From contig QANZ01007380.1 of assembly GCA_003254925.1 (NCBI GenBank), positions 17,635 through 81,634 on the forward strand: a DNA stretch of 64,000 nt, written 5' to 3'. The position numbers and the translations under genes were made by a program. Positions within the stretch are counted from its first letter, which is position 1, and each line of letters begins with the position of its first letter. Below, piece by piece: positions 47,700 to 61,600 of the stretch. The notes below the pieces were generated by a model, which did not search any database, was not told the DNA's origin, and worked only from the letters and a program-made list of their open reading frames with translations. The DNA is from Chamaecrista fasciculata (taxonomy: Eukaryota > Streptophyta > Magnoliopsida > Fabales > Fabaceae).

Positions 47700-50425
47700 T
47701 GTCCAATGCAATTGATTCCGTTTTAAGCCTCGTGATTGAAACTGGAGACGGTGGAACCTGCCGCACTGAATAATTGCTTCTAGGTGCTAATCTTTCTATA
47801 ATTATTAATTATTGTTTGATTCATCAATCATCATTGATTCATCAACCAGTCTATAAGCTCACAATCTAACCAACCTTAACTAGTCAAATTCACTGAAAGC
47901 ATAATGGTATTAAATATAGGAAAAGTTGAACTTTTTTCCCTTTTTATGTTATTGTCATACTTTTTATCCCATCAACTTTTATTTTTTTTTAGTGATATTA
48001 CATATGAATTATAGTAATATTATTGATGAGTATATATTCTGTTCCTAACTAATTATATTGATAGTCAAATATTAATAAGATAACCTCTTCAGGGAAAAAC
48101 CTAATGATTTTTTGAATTCTAGATTATGATTTATCTTATGTAGTTAATCGGTCAATCCGTCAATATAATTCATTTGTCTCCTTTTTATTTAAATTGAAGT
48201 GCTTTGTTAAACTCTTTTATGGATGATCTTGTTAATTACTACTTGTCAGCCTCATTATTTTTATTCTTCACTAAAGTCGAAAGATAAAGGGATGTTTGAT
48301 ATTATTTTTATTTTTGTGTATTTAAATATATTTTAAAAACTTAATTTTAAAAACGTATCTTAAAAGATAAAAAATCTATTTCAATTTTTTAAAGTAATAA
48401 ATAAATAAATAATATATCTGAAAATTTTACTATTTTAAGTTTTATTAATAAAAGATAAAATTTTCATAATTTTTTTGATTTAGAGTATAGTGCACATTTT
48501 ACTTTTAAAATATTAAAAAAGATATTTTTTTGTTTTACCTTTTTAAGATTATATCATCAAATAACTTTTAAAAAATCTGTATTTAAAGAAGTTAAAAAAA
48601 AACTGAATAATCAAACCGATCAAAGACTTTCATTTTATGGACAAATCCAAACGCCTAAGCTAGTTTTGTGTTACTGATTCATTTTAAAGCCGAACTCTTT
48701 TCTTATTCTAAAATCTAAACACAACGAGAAATATAAATCCAAGATATAAAAGAATATCACATATAACAATAACGTCATTTATTACATCAGTGTTTGTCCT
48801 ATTATATTAATGAAAATCAGATTGCAAAATATCACACTGTGGATATGGTTATTAAATGGAACACATAAATATGAATTGGCAAATTACTTTCGGTATCTTA
48901 AAGTATGAATTAAGTGTTTGTTGTGATCCTAAATTCTTTTTTATGGTTAATTGTATTTTTAAAATTTTATATTTGACTCAATTGTATTCTAAAACTTAAT
49001 GTCATTTAATTTATTAAGGAAAAATGGTGGCATCAATATTTTTTAAAGTTTAAAAAAATATAAAAATTTAGAAATACAATTGACATGAATATAAAAGTTT
49101 TAGAATAAAATTAACATCAAAATAAAGTAGGGAAAAATCACTTATCATGTTATTATAATTTCAATGTCTTCTGTTAACGATTTTAACTATGTTAAATTTT
49201 GTGATATAATTGAATCAAATGGACAAATTTAAAAATATAATTGATAAAAAAAATTTCAAAATATCAATTCCCTGCAAGTTCTTTTGCCTTATGAATGAAG
49301 TCATCAAGTTTTGGGTCACCTGAAAGTAGTTAATGATCAAAAGATATACATGACCGAAAATACTACTACTAAGAATAAAATAATTTCAGGCCAAAATAAA
49401 TAAATAAATAATAATTTTATTTATACAATATTTTAAAATAATTTAATAATTAATAAAAATAACTTATTTTTCATTAATTTTATTTAATCTTCATAATAGC
49501 ATCATGAAGCCCTTATCTCGTCTTGTCATCTTGCAAGTTACCACAATCTATTTTCTCAGACGAAGTTTCATCTCCTCATATAACACCGTATTAAATTTTA
49601 TTTCAGTGTGTTATTTCAAAATACTAATAATTTTTATAACTGAAAATTGTATGAATAAAAATAAAAAATTCATATAAATTATTTATATTGTAAAAGAAAA
49701 ACAACAGGATTGGATTACTTGTTGGTGCGTTTGGGGTTGGGAAATTATTTGGTGAATAGAGACAAAGAAGGAGAATGATGAGTGATGAGGGTAAGAAGAT
49801 AAGTTTAAATGCTGCAATTTGGAAGCATATGTGACATGATGTTTTGCAGCCAAACTCCTCAACTCAATTCATTAAGATTACTCTGAAACTAACAATCGTC
49901 ATGCTATTTTGGTCCTGTAGTCTTGTATTGGGATTTTCATGACTCTTTTGGAATATTTCTCAGTTCATATTGACTCAAATAATGTTGCATTGTAGCTCCA
50001 ATTATATATATTAAAAGTGGAGATAATGAATTCAAAATGAAAAAGTAACGACGTCCCAAACAGGTATTTTCATCAAATTTGGCTTTAACATATATAATAG
50101 TCACATCATACTTGTTCGAAGACATTTTTCTCTTTTCTTGTGTCACCATATTATTGTAGAGATGATGATTTAATCAATTGGGTTAGTTAATCAGCTGTGT
50201 TTATTTTGGAACATAAAATTAATTAATGCAAAAGCCATCTCAGATTTTATCATTTTTATTAATTTTGTCATGTATTTTAAAATTTAAATTATAATTCATC
50301 TTCGAGGTTGACTATTTAGCACATAAGGATCATTAGAAGAAGTTTTATATTAAAGCATCAATTATATGTAAAATAATTATTAATATATAATAAGGTGTAG
50401 AAAAACTAATTTGTAAATTACAAAT
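47700..50425. other. AT-rich intergenic DNA
   Basis: No gene seen. The region at about 48890-49140 has a weak fold-back pattern (ATTGTATTCTAAAACTTAAT against TTTTAGAATAAAATTAACAT) and may be a degenerate MITE. Confidence 0.45.
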
Positions 50426-50434
50426 ATTAAAATG

Positions 50435-50963
50435 GGCAAAAGTATTCATTACGTCCCCAAACTTTACACCTGCTGTCAATTTCGTCCCCAATCTTTCTTT
50501 GCTGTCAATTTCATCCCCAAACTTTACACATGCTGTCAATTTCATCCCCAATACTTTTTTGCTGTCAATTTCATCCCTAATCTTTCACATTTTGGTCAAT
50601 TTTATCCTTTGCTCTTACTTTAGCTAAATATTGACGACAAAATCTATGTGGCTAACGATATATAATGTAAAATTGATAGAAAAAGAAACTCAAATCCTAA
50701 CTTAGATTCAAAAACAGGATGCAGACTGTCGTTAATTTATTAAAAAAAATTAGTCAAAGGATAAAATTGACGAAAATGCGAAAGATCGGGAACGAAATTG
50801 ACAGTTGATGTAAAGTTTGGGGATGAAATTGACAGCAAAAACAGATTGGGGATGAAATTGATAGTTTGTGTAAAGTTTGGGGATGAAGTTGACGTCAAAA
50901 AAAGTTTGGGGACAAAATTGACAGTTGGTGTAAAGTTTGAGGACGAAATTAATACTTTTGTCT
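50435..50963. mobile_element. Mutator-type MITE with internal minirepeats
   Basis: This 529-bp fold-back element starts GGCAAAAGTATTCATTACGT and ends AATACTTTTGTCT. It has an exact 9-bp target-site duplication ATTAAAATG at 50426-50434 and 50964-50972. Each arm is itself built from tandem units of about 35 bp alternating GTCCCCAA, CTTTACAC and GCTGTCAATTTC. The ORFs in it follow from the repeats and are not genes. Confidence 0.95.
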
Positions 50964-50972
50964 ATTAAAATG

Positions 50973-51568
50973 TATACATTTTTTGTCAAAAACTCTAATA
51001 ATAAGATGAAATTAAATTATTTAATAAATATAAACGATGAAATTAGTTCAAATATAACATAAAAGACAAAAATAAACATGACTCCAAAACGTGAGGGACT
51101 AAAATAATACTTCTACTTAATTAGGTGACTAATTATATATTAATGGGCAGGTTGTTTGTGTAAAATGATTAGACAGAGTTGTGAAACAATTTTGGTATGT
51201 TGTAGGGAAGGCGTTAACTAGAAGGGATGCATAGAAATTAGAAAGTGGAAAGAAAAAGACAGAGGAATTGCGATGCATTGGATCATTGTAGATTAGTATT
51301 TTACTATTTAGTAGACACTCTTATTTATATAGCCTTTGAACCCTAAGAGGGTGTGCCTAAATGACCCCACAATTCACCAAAAACCAAGACATATCAAAGC
51401 AAAAAGACACAATTGGTGGTGAGCCTAACCTCTAATAGATTATATGTATACCACACTCCAAATACGTGCATTGTTTTGTTTCTTGTTCTACTTGTTATTT
51501 GACTTGTCCATTCTAGCTTGGCCTCTTTAAGTATTATTTTCAATATTTCAATTTTTTTAAAATAAGAT
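50973..51568. other. Intergenic DNA
   Basis: No gene or recognisable repeat. Confidence 0.4.
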
Positions 51569-52366
51569 CAAAACTTCATTTTGGTCCTTAATATTTATCC
51601 TAAATATTATTTTGATCCCCAATATTTTTTCTGTTTTATTATGATCCTAAATGTTTTTCTAAAATTCTGTTTTATTGGTCTTTAATAAGTTTCATGTTTT
51701 TAAGTCTAAATGTAGTAAAAATTGAAATTATACATTAATCTTAATGAATTCTTTTTTTCTACTCAGTCGGAGCCGTTGATAAGTAATGTCAAATCAAATC
51801 CAAAATTGGAACAATTATTTCATGAAGTTGGTCATATCTCTCTCATTTCAAGTACAAATGAATGCAACAAAATCGAATTTACAAGTTACTATATTGTCAA
51901 GTTCTTTTTCTGCCTGATTAGAGTCGTCGACAAATGAGGTCAAATAGTACTTTGAAAATGAGTTTGGTCAAAATATCAATATTAGCTTTCAAAGTATTAT
52001 TGGTCCTCGTTTGCTAACAGCCTCACTTAGGCAAAGAAAGAACTTATCAAGAGTAACTCATAGCTCCAATTTTGTCTCATGAAACAAACAACCAACTTTA
52101 GGGTTGGTTTTCAAGTTCGATTTGATCTCTTTTGTCGACAGTCCCAACTGGATTGAGAAAGAATTTATCAAGAGTAACTTATGACTCTGATTTCATCAGT
52201 CATCACATTCAAACTTAAAACGAGATAAATATGATATAACCGCATTCATTCGTTAAGAACCAAAAAAAATTTGGTGAAACAATAGGACCAACATGAATAG
52301 AAAAAATATTAGGGACAATGAAATTTAGGAAAAGTATTAGAGGCCAAAATGAGATTTTGACCTTAA
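51569..52366. mobile_element. Fold-back element related to 26453-26966
   Basis: The left end AGATCAAAACTTCATTTTGG mirrors the right end CCAAAATGAGATTTTGACCT. The interior (51760-52240) shares blocks such as TTTGCTAACAG, TCAAGAGTAACTCAT and ACATTCAAACTT with the interior of the element at 26453. It is non-coding; target-site duplication not resolved. Confidence 0.68.
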
Positions 52367-54389
52367 AAATAATTATCTACATTTATTTTCATGTGAAATT
52401 AAACAATCGAGGTGTGAGATTGTGAGAGGTCAAAATTCCCATATTGTTTTAGGTGCAACAACTTTTGTGATTTGCATTTCCTATCCCCCATTCAGCCATA
52501 CATTTTTTTACTTCACTTTCCATTCTTCTATTATTACTGTTACATCTACATTTCCAATACATCCATTTCATGCATGGGTTATCTTTATAATTAATGATTT
52601 AACAATGAAGAATTACGTAAGCTACCAACATATCTTTATTCAGTCATGACAAAATCCTCACCTTTTTGTCCAATTATTGCATCCATATGTACATTTTATA
52701 AAGTTAATTATATACATCCATCTTCTATCTACTCTTCATTAATTACTAATATTACTTAACTCTCACTGTTCATAAATTAATGTCCGAATATGCCAACATT
52801 TAATTTGGTACGATTCCCTCATCAACCTTCACTTTTTTACCCCCAAAATGCTTCTTCTATCTAATTTCCGAAATGATTAATTTCCTATACCTTTTTTTTT
52901 TTTTTTTTTTTTTTTTTNTTTTTTTTTTTTGTAAATTGTATGCATACCATGACATGAAACTATTTTTAATTCTCCAATCTCGAGCTTACCTAGCTAGTTG
53001 AATATCAATAAGCTTAATTAAGGACTACAATTATATCAGCATTTTTTTTTGTCAAAAAATATATTTTTTCTTAATAAAAATTAGGTAACTAGATTCCTTG
53101 AGCAAAAGGGTAATGAAATTAGAAATTAAACACGCGTGAAGTAGCTTCTACATTAGCGTGGATTATGAATATGATAATGAAAGACGAAGGTTAGGAGGGA
53201 TAGATATTGAATATTTCGATAGTTGCGTGAGAATGTAAAAACTAAACTCTTTATTAAATAGATGTTTAATGTTTTAGCCTTTAATTTTGTTGGTGGTGGA
53301 TGAGGTGATAGGTATTTTAATTTGATGGATGTGTTTAAGGATATTTTTTGGGTATGGGAATCATAATTTAATTATTCAGAAGTATATAAATAAAACAAGG
53401 ACTCCCATATATAAATACCAGAGGCTTTTAAGGCACGCAAATATGTATGTAAAATAAATGAGAGACTAAATCGTTAACACAGTAAAAAAAAAGGGATCAA
53501 ATAATAATTTTCCTCTTATTATTAATTTTGTACTATAATTTTAAAATGTGGACGACCAGAAAGGGGTGAAGCCATATAATATAAGATGTAGAAAATACAA
53601 TAATCAAAGAATCAATCATTCAGATTCAAATGACGTAATACATTTATTTATTTCAAAAGATAAAACTCCATGTTGCATTATCTGGCTCTAATTACCTTTC
53701 CTAAATTCTAATTAACTTATCACACAAGACAAAGAGATTCATGTGTATTAGTGGTGGCATATTATAGTGCGACTGACATCACTCTTGCACTATTACTTGT
53801 ACTTCTATTCTTTTACTATTTTTTACTGATTTCTTTGATAAATTTTTTTATTAATATACGATAAATATCTCTCTCCACTGCGCTCAGAGTATAATACTAC
53901 TGCATCAAACTTTGGATTCGGAATCACCAGTACATGGTGTTAATAGTATATACTACATTACATAAAAATATCTCAATTACATCAAATCTTTTGCCCAAAA
54001 AAAAATATCGATTAAATTAAATCAACCTTTGGATGATGTAACCCATTGTTGTGTGAATGGATGTAAGATGCGGTCGGTGATTCAGATATAATTAATTAAC
54101 TAATATCTTAATCCATATTAAAAACTACAATTAGTCAATTACGCTCTATAAAGATAATTTTATTAGGAGATTGCTTAATGTAAAATATTTTATGTTTTTG
54201 GACCTTCTAATCTAAATAGCTAACTTATAAGATGTAATTTTTTCAAGAATTTGTGTAATTTGTGACAATAATACTTTTAGTGGGAGATCAATCAAACGAG
54301 AAGGATTGATTAGACCTAAATGAAGCGTCATATAATGAAGCCATTTTTAGGATATTTTATGTAACAAGTCTAATATCAAAGGTTAATAA
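52367..54389. other. AT-rich intergenic DNA with a T run and one N
   Basis: No gene seen. A T homopolymer of nearly 40 bases (52891-52930) contains the only ambiguous base in the window, N at 52918. Positions 53432-53520 match the repeat in intron 7 of the DDT/PHD gene. Confidence 0.5.
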
Positions 54390-54398
54390 AAGTATTAT

Positions 54399-54632
54399 GG
54401 TAAAAGTATTTTTGGTATTCCAAAAGTATGAAGTCAGTTTTAGTTGTGTTCTTAAAGTTTTTTTTTGGTCAAGTGTAGTCTCATCATTTTATATGTAAGT
54501 CAATTGTATCTCTAAATTGGGGATATAATTGACAAAAAGAAATTGAGGGTATAATTGACTTAAAAGTTAAAACACTTTGAGAGTACAACTGAAATTAATC
54601 CTATATTTAGGAGTACCAAAAGTACTTTTGTC
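54399..54632. mobile_element. Short Mutator-type MITE
   Basis: This 234-bp fold-back element starts GGTAAAAGTATTTTTGGTAT and ends GTACCAAAAGTACTTTTGTC. The flanks AAGTATTAT (54390-54398) and AAGTAACAT (54633-54641) agree at 7 of 9 positions, consistent with an old 9-bp target duplication. Confidence 0.82.
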
Positions 54633-54641
54633 AAGTAACAT

Positions 54642-55604
54642 TTTATACAACTAATTGTGAAAAAGAAAATACATTTCATTAACAATTTTGGTGAGCGTAG
54701 AAATGGTTTGTGTGCAGTTGAATTTTCTGTTGGTGTTATCCAATGTTTTGCATAAGGTCACTCTCCTTGGTATTTATGAACTTGGATGTATCGAAATACG
54801 CCATGGTTCCCAAGTTGTGGGCAATGGCATAATAGTCGACCATTGTTGACATAGTCAAGGTTGTGTGGTGTGCTTCAGTCATAGCTCCCATAAACATGAC
54901 TGTTACATGTTAACCGTTTTACGCTTGATTAGGACCAAACAGCATTTATTGAAGACACACAAACCCTACAAGGATTACTAATGTACAACTATGGATATGC
55001 TACTTGCAAAAGATGATGTTAATGTGGGGAAAGAAAACAACTACTCTGCACTTGGACCTTTTGATAATGCTACACATGCCTATCAATGTCATTCATCCTA
55101 ACTTGTCAAGAACATTAATGATGAAGCTGCTTTAAAACATGTTTCACTCTTTCATCCTAACTTTTTAATAACAATGATTAAGCTGCTTTAAAACATGTTT
55201 TACTATGTTACAACTGCAGCTTACTTGGCCAACAAAAGTTGACTCGATTAGTAAGGAGTTACAATATAAATTTTTATGTTCATCTACTAACAGTAATTAA
55301 GTATAAAGACATACCTTAACTTTGGTAAATCTCCAAAATTCAACTGAAAAAAACTATCACTTGACTTTTCTTGCAGAAAAGGAAAATGCAAGTAATGTCT
55401 CTAACGATTCTAATGAAAAAAAAATCATTTTCTAGATTTTCAATGGCATAAATATTACAAGAGTTTCCAATTCTCAATCTATCTACTAACACTGCAGACA
55501 AAAAGAAAAAAGCCTTCAAAAATTTTTTCAACAATCCCTCTCACCTCTTTTTCCTTTTTCCCCTCATCCTTCCTTTTCTTCTTCCATTTGATATCAAGAT
55601 ACTT
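54642..55604. other. Intergenic DNA and 3' flank of TIC100
   Basis: No gene seen. A phrase around TTTCATCCTAACTT and GCTGCTTTAAAACATGTTT is repeated at 55080-55205. Confidence 0.45.
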
Positions 55605-58600
55605 CTACTTACACTGAACCTTTCCATGGATACTTGAATCGAAAGGGGAAAATTCAGCACATATTCTCTCTAAATGCTTCAAATTATACATTGGTGTGTG
55701 CAAAGACAATATGCTGTCTAAATCCCTATCTGGTGCTGCATGCAACCACATGTCTCCCTTCATTCTTGTCTTCTTTAAGTTACCTATGGAATTCATAGAT
55801 TCCAGTAAACGGTGTTGTGTCTGACACGAAGAACGCACCAGAAAAGATTTCTTATCTGAAAGACTTCTCGCCTTGACTCTTCTTTGTGTTTGGCCAACAG
55901 CCTTCAAGCTGCCCTTCTGGCCAATCACAGGACGAAAACGAACCGAATCAATTGCTTTCACATCGCTAAAGCGTTCAACGCATAAGGGAGAAACTGAATC
56001 TGATTTTGATTTACCCTTCTTCAACAAGGAAAAGGGATTTGTTAACTTTAATGGAACCTGCAAAGCCAACAGAGAGCAACACTAGTTTCAGACAAGGCAT
56101 CACTGCCCTAAGATTAGCTTTTAACTAAATCATACAAGTATTTCCTAAAAAGCATGCTTCAGATGAATAGTATGAAATCATTAACTCACCCCAGAAACAA
56201 GGCTACTGGATGCAAAAACAAGTGAAGCAGTAGAAAATGGTGATTTCCCAGGTTTTTTACCCTTCTGCTGATCTGTTTGCTCTGGCTCAATGGACCCGAA
56301 ACTTGATTGTGCATTGTCATCCTCTTCTTCTTCATCTTCTTCCTCCTCCTCTTTCTCTTCCTCTTCCTCTTCCACTCTCTCCGGGGCTAAACGAGTTTCT
56401 TCACCTTGATTAGTTACAGCAGCCACATCTTCTTCTTCTTCTTCTTCTTCGTCTGGCAAACCTTTCTCTGCCTTTTCTTCCTCTTCTTTCTCTTGTCTCC
56501 TCAACAACTCATCTAAATCTGCAACTGCCTCTTCCAGCTCCAACTCAGCTTCAACCAGTTCAAGTTCTTTCTCCAATGCCTTCCTTTTTATTTCACTATT
56601 TTTCTTTTGCTCTTCAGTCCATTTCTCTAGTTTATCAAACCATGGCTTGAGTGTATTTTCCACTGCAAGTACTAGACGCATCAATATGCCTGACGGTGGA
56701 CCCTCTGTATCTCGTCCAAAAAACTCATCATAACCAAGGGGTAGGAAGTCAGCCTTCTCTGGGTCCACATCCTCATTCTTTCCTAAAGGTGGTTGCCAAA
56801 ATAAACGTATCCCATTTTCCTCATCCTCAACATAATTTATTAGATGTCCAGTAGGCGTGTGAAGGATTAGAGGATCCTCAGTATATACAAGTTTTGATGG
56901 ATCTTCAGGATCAGGCTCTGGTTCCTTGTTAACAAGGATAAATTCAGGATCCTCATCTGATCAGCCAATCGAGGAACAAATTAAAAGAAAATAAACATTT
57001 GATTGGCAGAGGGAATGGCAAAAATTAAAAATTGGAGGAAAGCACTAGTTAGGAAAAGAGACATCGAGAATATAGGTGTGCAAAATTGGGTCAAACCCGA
57101 CTGAACATGGCACTTTTGGTCAGGTTCGATCGGGTTGGATTTCTCAAATGAGTTAGGATGGGTTGCAATTTTAGGAAAAATCATTTTATCAGGTTGAAAG
57201 GGTTAAACCGACGCAACTTGAACCCAAACGAATTATTCAATCTTCTAAAACTTTTTTATATAAACTATTTAAATAAATAAAAATTTTTCGATTATGAAAT
57301 AATAAAAGTGAATAATAACATGTATTCTTTATTTATCAAAATATTTTTGTTATTTATAAAGTTAAAGAGTAATAATATTTAGTAAAAATTAATTAAAAAA
57401 TCAATATGTAATGAGTTATACATTATAAAATAATTAAGTAAAAATTATACACTATATATTATGTAAAATAAATATTTATATATTTATATCAATTTAATTT
57501 TATATTTTTTTTAAAATTAATTTTTAACCCGACTCAACTCGACATCATCGAGTTATGTGGGTTGGCGGTCGGGTTCGGATTAAAAAAAAAAAAACCCGCT
57601 CCTTAATACCCCACCCGACTGAACCCGCCCAATGCACACCTTTAGATAAAATTACAAAATATAGGAATAGTACACCATTGTTCACACTGACACACACACA
57701 CACACTTAGAGAAAGGATCAGTACATGTTGACCACCAGTACTCGAGTTCAGCAGGCATCGGTATCCTGAGAGGGGCTTTATAGAAAGAGTTCAACCACAT
57801 TTCCCTTTCCTGATCCACTTCTTGCACATAAGTTTTCCAGTAATCAGGGACCTGCCATAGAGTCATATCCATTTCTAAATTTTTTAGCATAAGATGAAAA
57901 AAGGCAATGAAAGACTAAGAAGATACAAAATTAGATCTGTATATATTTTGCCAATGAGCCTACTTCATAGAATTGGTTAATGAAGCCTGGAGCCATCCAT
58001 ACGTCCTCTTCTTCATAAAAGTAGGGATGATGAGGATCACTATAAGGACCTCTCTGTTCTCTAACCACTGCAGACAAAGCATTGAATGATAAGTAACAAA
58101 TAATAACCCAAGAGCTATCAAACAAGAAGATCCAGGACTAGCAGTGCAAGAGACAGATGAAAATGGAAATAAACAAATGTAAATCTCATTACATTACTGC
58201 ATGTATGATTCATAGAAATTGTACATATTTCTGTAAGCAATTACGGAAGAACAAGGGCAACAAGTGTACTTAACTGGTCTGGGAAGGAATGGTCTGTGCC
58301 TCAGTGGACACTTTGAACCAAAAACAAGAATTTTAAAAACCACAGCATTTTATGTAACTTTGAAGTGTTTATTAGTTTATGCTTAGGAATTATAAGGATT
58401 TCCAGAGAGGTAAGAAAAGCACTCTGTTGTAATCCTCTAATAGAAGAACGTATGAACAGAGTTTTAATTCTTTTATGTTCTAAATATAAGCAGATGAAAA
58501 GGAGACACTCTGCGGACTCCTGAAGAAAACACCAAGAAAAACACAACCAGAAACAAAATTTCTATGAATGTTCAAACCAAAATAACTTCTTGGAGTTCAG

Positions 58601-61600
58601 AATAACAGGGAGCTCCATGGATACAGTAAAGTCATAAAAATATAAAACTAATAAAAACCTAACCAATAGTGAAAGGAAGGGGAAAAATTAGGCTTTCTGT
58701 ATAAGATAAGGTTTAAGGCTTTCAAACATACTTCCATCAGGCTTGTTCACAAACATACGAGCCTTTGCAGCAGCCACTTCTGCTATACCAGCATGCAGCT
58801 GAAAGTACGTAACATAGGAGTTATTAGCACATTAGCCAGTATATTTTTCTTGCTGAGCTGAAAGAAATTAAACAGCAGCTTATTCAATACCGCAGAAGTT
58901 TCATCATCGCAGCCCTCAAGATCCTCTAACAACTCTCCAAAGTAGAACCTACCCTGCATGCACACGAATTATGTAACTAGCAAGTTTAAATAACAAGAAG
59001 CACATTATGTGATATTTGTGCACTAATTTTGAATCTTGAAAATTCCAAATACCCCCCCCCCCCCCCAAATGCCAAAATAAATAAGTAAACAAGGTAGATT
59101 GGGCTTAAGTTTGTCTGTTGTCTCTATCAGGCACCTACATATATGGTACGCTCATTAACTTCATATACGCCACATCCATGCATTCTCCCATGCTTCCACT
59201 GACCAGCATACCGATAACGACCTTTCTCCCTGGCAGAAAATAATAAACCTTTCATAAACCAGTATAAATGATCCAGAGAGAGAATACACAGAAGAGTGGT
59301 GATTCGTGAGGAGTTGCAACAATTCCATTTCTAAAAAGTATAAAGGAAAGTAATTCTATAGAGGAAAGGCAACAAAGAGCCCCTGATCAAACTTACGGTT
59401 TTTCACCAAAATGTTTAACCCACTCATCACTCTCATAGAAAGGTATTTCATATTCCCCATCAGCTAGTTGAAAACTATCTTCAATATCCATCTCAAGCCA
59501 TTCCTTGTCTTCAGGGGACATAAAATCCCTTGATATTATCCTCCCTTCAGCACGCATCTTTGCTTCAAGCCTGACAACATGGGTTAAAGTAGCCAATGTG
59601 TTTAAAAGAAATTAAATGCTTACATTCAATCTTTGATATGTTGTAAGACTTATTAGCACATATAGATGCCAGATAAGATACATACTTGGAACCCGGCACA
59701 GGTTCTATATCAGGTATATCAACTTCAGCCACACCATGACCCTCCATGTCATTTTGAAGCCATTCACCTTCATATCTATGAAAAGAAAATGCATTGACAC
59801 ATATCACCAAAATAAATAGGGCAGAAGATATTTTGACAGATTAATAGATAATGAGCAGATGCATCAAATTGGGAAATCAAGAAATGCTAAACAGACTAGT
59901 TAAATATGTTAGTAGAAAGCCTTACACTATGGATGGTAAAATATGACCAAAAGATATCATATACCTTCAGAAAAGATAAATATTGAGTGCATATTTTACG
60001 TATAATGCCAACAAGAACAAAAGCTATAGACTACTATGCTTTGATTGTAACTTGGGAGTTTGGAAGCAATCTTGCCAAAGACCAAATGCTACTCACTACA
60101 TGCACACATATATTTTCGTCTACCACTAATATCAACAACTAAGGTGTCTAACATATAAGACGAGTCATTGCCATAATGGACTTAAGACAAACCTGACCAG
60201 CCCCTGTGGAGAAACATAAACACCTTTTCCATGGGCATTGTCATCCCATACAGTGCCTTCATACCTTGAAGAAAAAGAACATTTTGGGTTAAAAAATTTT
60301 AAGTCAGAAGCTACTAAAATAGAAGCAACAGCAAACTACTGATCACGTAGTCACCTCCCATCCTGCTCATTACAGTAAAATATTAGATAACAGGAACCAA
60401 TTATCACATTGCGGTACTAATAACACAAGTGTAGTATAACTTAGACAGTAGAAAAATTCCCCAGTCCAGGATGGTTCTCCAATTATTGACTTTGTGTAAT
60501 AGACTCTGACAGTACCATACAAGTAACACTAACTGAAATAGAAGGAAATTTCGATTGATAGCATTAGCCTATGAACGTCAACACATTCAACCTACCAAGA
60601 AAAAGTATTTGCCTCACAATCTAGACAGATTTGTAAAATATTTAGCTTTTCAAGTCATTTGAGATTAAGACAAACTGTTTGTAGAGCAAAAAAAAAAAAA
60701 AAAACAGAATTCAGGGGAGTACAAGGAGAGTATTGATACCTCGTGATGACAAACTGTTTTATCCTTAATACACTGATCACATAACAAACGATACACATAA
60801 TAGATGCTACAGAAAGCCAGAAACCAAGCAAAACTAGAAGTAACATAAATGCGTAGTACATAATTATCTAGAGCAACCATCAAAAAATAAAAACTAATTG
60901 ATAAATCAGGGGTGCTTAGACATATAATCCTACTGCACTAATATACCACAACATGCACAGGGGTAAGCGATAAATTACAAGTTAGCATTATACATACGAG
61001 CTGCCATCAGGGAAAATGTAGCTGACCCATTTGAGGAATTCCTCAATCCTATCCAATTCCTCAATTACAGCTTTGGGTGTCTTCATGTCAAAATACTGTT
61101 CAGGTATCACGGGATTATGCTTATAAAAAGGCACATAAAATGGCGCAATAGGTGGTTTTCTTCCAGCAGCAATCTCTTGCTTGACATAATCCCATTCTTC
61201 CTCATCGGCCCAAACCGGGTCCCAACCGGTACCACCAATGTCCAAAGACCCATTCGCCCAATACTCCCCCAAATCTTCTTCCCTCCAATCCTCTGGGTCT
61301 TTGGGGAAATCAAAAGCTTGAAGGTGTCGCAAAACCCTTTCGTCCTCTTGTTTATCTATGATCTTCCCTCGCTTGTCATCGAGAGCTTCTGAGAAGAGCT
61401 CGAAATTGGCCTCGGGAGTGTTGGCCGCTTTTTCTTTCTCCTCGCGGTATCGCTTGTAGGCGAGAGCGTCGTCGCCGGTATCATCTCCTTGAAAATCTGC
61501 GTCGTCGTAGGAAGACTCGTAGGAGGATTCCGACTCGTTGTCGGAGTTCTCGTCCGATGAGGCATTTGGGTCTTCTTCTTTCTGGTCATTGCTCTTGCCT

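Noticed and set aside
50435-50963. CRISPR-like regular repeats
   Set aside because: The spaced repeats belong to a fold-back MITE with a 9-bp target duplication in a plant genome. No CRISPR array is present.
50432-50989. Three short ORFs with repeated VNFIPKLYT-like peptides
   Set aside because: They are the translation of tandem units in a non-coding MITE, not a repeat protein.
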